Shown piece by piece: positions 57,903 to 64,000 of a stretch of 64,000 nucleotides of DNA (position 1 is the stretch's first letter; each line of letters begins with the position of its first letter). The stretch is from Paraphysomonas bandaiensis (taxonomy: Eukaryota; Chrysophyceae). Where the stretch lies: the NCBI GenBank assembly GCA_965644295.1, contig CBFFRP010000182.1, forward strand, positions 248,001 to 312,000, read 5' to 3'. Below the pieces are notes generated by a model that saw only the letters and a list, made by a program, of their open reading frames with translations, made no database searches and had not been told where the DNA came from. The position numbers and the translations under genes are program-made.

Positions 57903-58438
57903 ATGAAGCGGTATATGAGAAAAATACAAGTCGATATCGATCCCTATGAAGGTATTGGTGGTCAATTTATGCACCTTCTTCTTACAGTTTGGTAGCTGTT
58001 CATCAGGGTGATATTCGGAGGTTAAAAATAGCTATGGGAAATGAAGACTTTTCTATCAACTCTACGCGATGGAGTGGTTGGTCTCTTTTACACAGAGCTG
58101 CAGAATTTGGAATGACGGATATCTGCATTCTGCTACTTGAAAATGGAGCAAATGTAAACCAGCGCTCAACATGGGGATGGCACACACCTCTTCATTTAGC
58201 ACTGGCTAATGGGTGGCTTGAAACTGCACTTGTTCTCTCTGATTATGGAGCTAATCAGTACGCCAAGAATAAATACAAGGTCAATCCGGGTGCATATGCT
58301 ACCCAAAAAGGGTATAGTACGGTAGTACGAGAGTTTAATGCTGAAATTTTGAGACGCGAAATTGCTCAAGGTCATTATAATAATGGCACCAAGGCAAAGA
58401 AAACTAGCGACTCACGACAGATCCAAGATAGCAAGTGA
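57903..58438 (+). CDS. Ankyrin-repeat protein, two exons (163 aa)
   Basis: Model: exon 1 57903-57951 (starts MKRYMRK), intron 57952-57995 (GTATTG...GGTAG), exon 2 57996-58438, phase 1. Three ankyrin-type units are visible: AVHQGDIRRLKIAM, then GWSLLHRAAEFGMTDICILL with LENGANVNQRS, then WHTPLHLALANGWLETALVL with SDYGANQYAKN. A basic tail follows. Ankyrin repeats mediate protein contacts; no catalytic domain is present, so the partner is unknown. An earlier acceptor (57987) would give a stop, so the later AG was chosen. Confidence 0.7.
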
Positions 58439-58683
58439 TTCAATACACTGTAGTTGTTTTAGTGTTCTAGTTAATGTAAATACTTAAGTACTTGAATGTA
58501 CGCGCTGTAGCATTAGTATTGCGTTAATTCCTCTCCTGTGTGGTGAGGCAATGGGCGTTAATAATTGTCAATAAAATCTTCTAGCACAGGCTTAATCTAG
58601 CCGATAGCAAGTATGAGAGTATGAGTGCCATGTATATTCAATATACCGTTCGTGTGCAATTACAATATTCGTAGATTGAGTGT

Positions 58684-58800
58684 ATCAGGGCCTGGTAACC
58701 GTTAATGATAATGGCATTAATAACCATCAATGGTAATGCCATTAAAATTGCCGGGAACTGCACTACCATTAATGGTTTATGGCATCCCATTGATGACATA
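58684..58800. repeat. Short hAT-terminus-like / MITE-like fragment
   Basis: CAGGGCCTGGTAACCGTTAATGA resembles 16438-16463 beside the hAT relic, and CATTAAAATTGCCGGGAACTG resembles 9630-9650. The interior is a stack of short inverted ATGGCATTAAT / ATTAATGGTT units. Confidence 0.5.
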
Positions 58801-59673
58801 ACCTGCTATATATAGAACTGAGTGTTATGGAGATAATGTAGTATCTACTCTATACTCCGACAAAACTCTAAAACATATTAGACAGCAATGTTCATGCAAC
58901 TCTACAGGTACTTTGTGGCAACTTTGTTCACTATCTTCTCTATCAATAAAGAATTGATCTTTATAATAGTAAAACAATGTTGTGATTATTAGAGTGTAAG
59001 TAATGAACACGATAGAGTGAAAATTATGAATAACAATATAGAACGTACTATCATGCACAACGGAATAGTTAGAAGTGTAACTGATAATGACGACGTTATG
59101 ATGACGATCACGTATCTTCGACAGATACTCTCTCTAATTCAGTTCATGGTGTATTTCATTGAACATTATAACTCACAGATACAATCATGTATTAAGCTGA
59201 ATCCTAATATGCTCTCTAACGTTAGAAAATAGTTTCCTGAGCAATATCCATTGCAACATACAATTTCCCCCAAGGTTGAAAGAAGCTATAACACAAAACT
59301 AAGCAAAGTCAGTACACCATACATTAAGCAACGATGATGGCAGTGTAATTTACAGAGTCTTCTTCCGAGTAGATCAGAGAATCCTCTGCTCTGTATCATA
59401 TTTGTTCATTGTGCAATGATCGCCTTAAACAAGATATAATTCGAGATTACACGGCTTCTGTGAATCATACAACCAAGAAGGGCACCAAACGCGCGGCTTT
59501 TTCTTGGCGAGAGGAACTCGAGAATTTTGGGAAATGAAAGACTTCAAGGAGCTGATTTATTGTCTTTTATAAGAAATAAAGTATCTCCTTACTCCAGATT
59601 CTTACTCCAGAAACCTAACTTTTGAAAGCTGAAACCTGAAACTATATTTAACGCAACTTGAAAAATTACAGAG
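58801..59673. other. Intergenic, nothing recognised
   Basis: No supported gene or RNA. Confidence 0.4.
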
Positions 59674-59975
59674 TGTTACGCTCGCCTTAGAAAAAGATGG
59701 AACCAATTTGTACCAAGAAATAAGATTTAAGGTTAGTCTTAATATTTAGTAAGAATATACTTGATATTATTAGAGATAAAGATTGAACGATAAGGCCTAA
59801 TAGTATAATAGCAAGACACGTTTGAGCAGAGCGTTAGCACCACACACATGTACGTATCTTGTACAGTCGCGTATCATGTATAGTTTGGTAATTATTCAGT
59901 CTATTTGGTATTTCATTGTATATGTGTGTTGTATTCACGCGTTAAGAGATATATGTGAATCAATGACTCCTAATA
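59674..59975 (-). repeat. Probable 3' LTR of copia element 2
   Basis: Begins right after the purine tract (TATTAGGAGTC on the minus strand) and may end GCGTAACA at 59674, giving about 302 bp. The far boundary is inferred, since the other LTR is not in view. Confidence 0.4.
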
Positions 59976-60210
59976 CTCCCCCTCAATGAAATAATCATAT
60001 GGCGTATACATAGATATATGGATATAGGTGTATATATTTGGAGATAGTTCTACTGAGGGTAAAACCCACGAGTGCAATCACAGATTGTGGATTACACTGA
60101 TGTCAACATACAGCATACTCGTGGGAAACTCCGTAGATCTCTAAGTCATCCATCGTGGTCTCTTGGTTGAGTTCTCTGCCGGTGGGATAGATACTTTTGT
60201 TCTTTTATTG

Positions 60211-63200
60211 CTAGCAGGTATGTTGATACCTCCCCCCCATTAGTGAATCCCGCAATCTGTGGAACGTGTTTGATGTGAGGGGTTTAGTTAGAATGTCGGC
60301 CAGCATCTCGTTTGTAGGCATGTAATCAACAATAATAGAGTGCGATGCGACTTGTTCTCTTATGAAGTGATATCTGATGGCAATATGTTTTGTTCGTCGG
60401 TGGTGTACGGGGTTTAGGCATAGTTGAATTGCACCTTTGTTGTCACACCATATGGTTGTTGAGTATGGCATGTGGAAGCCCAATTCCGAGAGTAGTGACC
60501 GTAGCCAAATAGCTTCTTGACATGCTGTTGATAGTGCCATGTACTCCGCTTCTGTAGAGGATAGAGCTACAGTGGTCTGGAGTCGTGATTGCCAGGAAAT
60601 GAGACAATTTCCAATAAAGAAGCAAAACGCTGTGGTCGACCTGCGAGTTAAGTTACAGCGTGCCCAATCACTGTCAGCGAATCCAGTTAAAGTAACAGAC
60701 TTCCCGGAGTACTGTAGACCTTGATCGATAGTGCCTTTGAGGTACCTAAGTATGTTTAATGCGGCTATGAGCTCCTTGTAAGGAAAATTTTGGACAAATT
60801 CTTGATTTTCTTGAGATAGTTGTTTCTTTTCGAGAATGTCTATATGAAAATTTGTTGTCATGGGGTGACTACGTGGCTTGCAATCTTCCATGTTGAATCT
60901 GTGGAGTAGGTTCCGTATGTATTGAGATTGATTTAGTGTCGTAGTTCGATTCTGTATATCCTGTTTGACGAATATGCCGAGGTAGTAATCTAGGAGGCCG
61001 AGATCATGAATGTCGAATTTTTCAGCTAACGAATTCTTGATTTGGATGATGTCAGTCCTACTTTTACCGGCGATAATGATGTCATCGACGTAAACTGCCA
61101 GAATTATGGGTCGACCATTGATTGATTTCGTGAATATGCACGGGTCGGACACTAATCTGGTAAAACCACAGTCTAACAAATAATTAGTACAACATTTATA
61201 CCAATTTAACCCGGACTGTTTGAGTCCGTATATACTCTTTAGAAGTCTGAGGACTTTACCGTTTGGAACATTGAGACCAGCGGGTGGATACATGTAAATT
61301 TCCTCTTGGAGGTCTGCATTGATGTAAGCAGTGGAGAAATCTACCTGGTGAAGCTCCAACCCAAGTATAGTTGCTAGTGCTATGACTGTTCTCATTGATG
61401 TGGCCTTTGCGACTGGGCTGTAGGTTTCGTTGTAGTCTTTACCCTCGACCTGGGAGAAACCTTGAGCCACTAACCTCGCCTTGAAGGTAACCTCATCTCG
61501 CTTGACCTTTACCCTAAACACGAATTTTCCCCTTATAATGTTGGAATTTGCTGGTGGTGTCGTTATCCTCCAACAGCCTTTGCTCTCTAGAGACTTGATT
61601 TCTTTGTTGATGGCTTTCAGCCATTGTTCCTTGTACCTGCCTGATAGTGCCTCGCCAACATTGTTAGGTGTGTTAGGTACATCATTGCTACATGTGTCAT
61701 TTGCATGCATAATGATGTCAACATCATTCATGTATAATGTTCTGTAACTATCATGTTTATCAGGTGTTTTGTGGTTGTACAAATATCTTTTATCAACATC
61801 ACAGTGGTATATATTATCACCGAATTTGTGTACATTCATGATTACCCTTTTCCTGGTCTGCCTCTTGCTGTGGAGACTTTTCTTTACGCAACGGCTCACC
61901 TTGTGTCGGTGGGGTGTCCTTACACCCGTAATTGTGCCATCCGGGCTTTGCCGGCTCCTGTCACCCTGGGAATTCACAGTCTTGATAGCTCGTTTGACCT
62001 TACGAGCAGGGTGATCACGCTTGTTGTCACCCCGTGCCTCCTTCGGCACTGTATTCCGCTGAGCTTCTGCTGTGCGGCGAGGCCTTGCCTCCTTTTCATT
62101 TGAGTAGGGTCCTCTCAAATGGCTGTGACTCCCGCCCCGTGTGGCGTCATGACGGCTGTCGGTTGAACTGCTCCTCCCTGGAGCTGTTCCTTCCACGGGG
62201 CATCCTGGTTCCTCTTGCGGGGGTGATACCGCGTTCTGATAACTGAAGTGCTCGGCGGTGTATCTTTCGATGTCCGCAGCGTGTATTGGGTCATTTAACT
62301 CGATGACTCGCCCTTCATTTTCTCGTGGGGCCAATCCTCTGTAAGCAGCCACGTGGCCTTTGATGACTGTGATTCTTGTCGTGATGTATTGGAGGCCATC
62401 CTGTGGATCTGTGTGGGTCATTCCAACGAGGTATTGGAAGCTCTCGGTTGTTCGATTCTCTGAATTTTCTTCTCTCAGTGATGATTCGATTTCAGCGTAG
62501 TAGTTTTCCTTGACGTCGGGGATGCACTCATTGAAAAAGACGTGACTTGAGATTACGAAGTCCTTGAGTGAAGGTACATATATGACGTACCCTGGTCCAT
62601 CTTCTCGGTATCCCATGAAGTACCCAATATGGCTATGTGGAGACCAATCGTTTCTTCTCTGAGACTTGTCTATGAATGTATGGCATTTGCAGCCCCAAAT
62701 CCTGGCGTAAGATAAATCGGGGGCCTCGTCGTGGATGAACTGATACGGTGATATGAATCCCTTTGCAGTGGCGCATGGCAGGCGATTTTTCATATGCGTG
62801 ACGGTGGACATAGCCTGTTCCCAGAAGTTGGGTGGTAGGCCCGAGTTGCAAATGGATGCAAGCGTTCTTTCCTTGGTCGTGCGCCATGGTCGTTCTTGTA
62901 TGGGGTTGTCTTCTGGCGTGTACGGAGCGTTGAAGGTCCAGGTTGATCCTAATTTTCTCAGCAAGTTCAGTACACGATGTGATACTAGCTCACGGCCACC
63001 ATCAGCATGATAGTGTATTAGCCGTTTGCCTTTCGAATGCAGATAATCCACAATTTTCTGAATGCACTCAATGACAAAATCCTCGGTTCTGTGTTTTCCA
63101 TAGAATGTCCAACTGTATCTTGAAGCTGCATCGGTAGCTCCAAAGACTACGGTGTTTCCTGTGACTATTGCTGGAGGTGAAAATGGTCCAGTAAAATCAA

Positions 63201-63999
63201 CTGCTATAAGTCCTCCAAGCTCCTGCGATCTTCTGGTTTTTGTCGGTATCATTTGCCTTGTCTCGCGCCTATGTTTCCTCCTGTGAGCCTTGCCTTGTGC
63301 GCAGCCATCACAAAGGCCTTCTGGTAGCTGTGGCGAGCTCAGGTCGGATTTTGAAATAGTGATTCCTTTCACAAGATTCAACTTTAGTGCTTTTTGAATT
63401 AAGCCAATGGATGCGTGGGTCAACCTTCGATGTGCCAGGGAGATCGAGGAACCGCTTGATGTAGATGCCAAGTTGCACTGGTCTTGGATGTAACCTAAAT
63501 CGGATAATTTGATCTCGTATAGACCGTTTTGTTTCCTGGCTGTGGTTAGCAAAATTCCATCGTGGTATACGCGTGCCTCGTTTGGTCCGAATATAATATT
63601 GCAGTTGGCGTCTGTTGTCAACTGGCTGATAGAAATTAAAGTCTTTGACGCGTCTGGAACTAGCCTGCACTTGCTAATCAGTCCAAGCTTGCCGTATCCC
63701 AATGCCTGCATTTCTGATCCTGATTTGGCGGTGTAAATTGTGGTTTGATCGTAAGTGAATTCGGAGAGTAAGCTTCGTGCTGCTGTAATTGATATTGTGC
63801 AGCCAGAGTCTAGAATGCCAAATTCCTGCTTCTCGTGTTCCGTATGTAGGACGTGGTTGTCTGTGATCATCCCAGAGAATGCACTGTAGTCATTGTCATC
63901 GTTTGGCCCCTCATCGTCATAGTCTTCCAGTCTTAAGTTCGAATCCCGATGACTGTTTCTTGGGTATTTTGATGATGTGTTCTTGGAGTGATGCCCTTT
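60211..63999 (-). CDS. copia Pol polyprotein (protease, integrase, RT, RNase H), partial and internally deleted
   Basis: The frame is open to the window edge, so the Met at 63870 is not the true start. Domains in order: protease FGILDSGCTISI; integrase HHCC (LAHRRLTHAS ... CDGCAQGKAH); integrase core with Asp in VDFTGPF, Asp in YHADGGRE and Glu in NPIQERPW; RT with KARLVAQGFSQ, HQVDFSTAYINADLQEE, KSIYGLKQS and YVDDIIIAG (YVDD at 61081-61092); RNase H with FADSDWARC, SSTEAEYMAL, DNKGAIQL. At about 60765-60785 the RT-RNase H connection passes from FPYKELIAAL straight to NILRYLKGT, lacking the ~40 residues (TRPDIAYAV region) present in other copia elements. The frame is kept, but the enzyme is probably inactive. 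Confidence 0.92.
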   Translation of the reverse strand, partial: KGHHSKNTSSKYPRNSHRDSNLRLEDYDDEGPNDDNDYSAFSGMITDNHVLHTEHEKQEFGILDSGCTISITAARSLLSEFTYDQTTIYTAKSGSEMQALGYGKLGLISKCRLVPDASKTLISISQLTTDANCNIIFGPNEARVYHDGILLTTARKQNGLYEIKLSDLGYIQDQCNLASTSSGSSISLAHRRLTHASIGLIQKALKLNLVKGITISKSDLSSPQLPEGLCDGCAQGKAHRRKHRRETRQMIPTKTRRSQELGGLIAVDFTGPFSPPAIVTGNTVVFGATDAASRYSWTFYGKHRTEDFVIECIQKIVDYLHSKGKRLIHYHADGGRELVSHRVLNLLRKLGSTWTFNAPYTPEDNPIQERPWRTTKERTLASICNSGLPPNFWEQAMSTVTHMKNRLPCATAKGFISPYQFIHDEAPDLSYARIWGCKCHTFIDKSQRRNDWSPHSHIGYFMGYREDGPGYVIYVPSLKDFVISSHVFFNECIPDVKENYYAEIESSLREENSENRTTESFQYLVGMTHTDPQDGLQYITTRITVIKGHVAAYRGLAPRENEGRVIELNDPIHAADIERYTAEHFSYQNAVSPPQEEPGCPVEGTAPGRSSSTDSRHDATRGGSHSHLRGPYSNEKEARPRRTAEAQRNTVPKEARGDNKRDHPARKVKRAIKTVNSQGDRSRQSPDGTITGVRTPHRHKVSRCVKKSLHSKRQTRKRVIMNVHKFGDNIYHCDVDKRYLYNHKTPDKHDSYRTLYMNDVDIIMHANDTCSNDVPNTPNNVGEALSGRYKEQWLKAINKEIKSLESKGCWRITTPPANSNIIRGKFVFRVKVKRDEVTFKARLVAQGFSQVEGKDYNETYSPVAKATSMRTVIALATILGLELHQVDFSTAYINADLQEEIYMYPPAGLNVPNGKVLRLLKSIYGLKQSGLNWYKCCTNYLLDCGFTRLVSDPCIFTKSINGRPIILAVYVDDIIIAGKSRTDIIQIKNSLAEKFDIHDLGLLDYYLGIFVKQDIQNRTTTLNQSQYIRNLLHRFNMEDCKPRSHPMTTNFHIDILEKKQLSQENQEFVQNFPYKELIAALNILRYLKGTIDQGLQYSGKSVTLTGFADSDWARCNLTRRSTTAFCFFIGNCLISWQSRLQTTVALSSTEAEYMALSTACQEAIWLRSLLSELGFHMPYSTTIWCDNKGAIQLCLNPVHHRRTKHIAIRYHFIREQVASHSIIVDYMPTNEMLADILTKPLTSNTFHRLRDSLMGGRYQHTC

Positions 64000-64000
64000 C

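Larger units (their letters stand above)
59674..64000 (-). mobile_element. Second, distinct Ty1/copia element (3' two-thirds, runs off the window)
   Basis: Minus-strand Pol (63999-60211), then a purine tract (complement of CTCCCCCTC, 59976-59984) and a probable 3' LTR. Protein sequence and LTR differ clearly from element 1. Gag and the 5' LTR are outside the window. Confidence 0.88.

Noticed and set aside
63935-63960. tRNA B-box-like sequence GTTCGAATCCCGATGA
   Set aside because: It lies in the open Pol frame of copia element 2, and I find no matching A box or cloverleaf around it.

Overview
This window is nuclear DNA from an intron-containing unicellular eukaryote. The bases are AT-rich outside genes. 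Introns are very short (about 40-65 nt, GT-AG, up to about 120 nt in first introns) and no bacterial operon signals are seen. The mix of a THADA/Trm732-type protein, an EP400/Eaf1-type chromatin scaffold, Ty1/copia, Ty3/gypsy, hAT and pogo-like elements fits a protist or early-branching opisthokont. I cannot name the species from sequence alone.

Layout. (1) 1-24 kb is repeat-rich. It holds three copies of an unrecognised gene family on the minus strand (73-1950, 12949-15003, 23201-23938) plus an internally deleted relic (about 9.75-10.2 kb). It also has an almost intact Ty1/copia element (3678-8970, identical LTRs, 5-bp target duplication), hAT and pogo-like relics, a two-exon gene with a possible acylphosphatase-like fold (17985-18814), a perfect-length inverted repeat made from a gypsy reverse transcriptase (20375-21630), and a 368-bp tandem array (to 23186). 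(2) 24.36-33.76 kb is one 26-exon gene for a ~2700-residue THADA/Trm732-like protein; every splice junction was followed in frame. (3) 36.03-45.36 kb (minus) is a 7-exon gene for a ~2988-residue EP400/Eaf1-like protein with HSA, SNF2-like and SANT/Myb regions. Its ATPase motifs are decayed. (4) 46-49 kb holds a single-exon basic/Ser-Pro-rich protein, a MITE-like element and a small membrane protein. (5) 49.9-55.9 kb is repeat-rich again: a decayed piece of the first copia element, a small gene with ARADxNA repeats, a dispersed repeat with a 334-bp tandem duplication, and a C-rich non-LTR-like relic. (6) 56.2-58.4 kb holds a 5-exon two-RRM nucleolin-like gene and an ankyrin-repeat gene. (7) 59.7-64 kb is a second, different copia element running off the right edge.

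The recognisable host genes act in tRNA anticodon-loop methylation (THADA/Trm732 with a Trm7/FTSJ1 partner), chromatin acetylation or remodelling (EP400/Eaf1), and nucleolar RNA binding (RRM protein). The most interesting items are the EP400-like protein that keeps a recognisable but catalytically broken SNF2 core (architecturally between metazoan p400 and yeast Eaf1), the mosaic two-domain gene family, and the inverted RT hairpin. Coordinates of spliced genes are my own in-frame reconstructions; RNA data would settle them.
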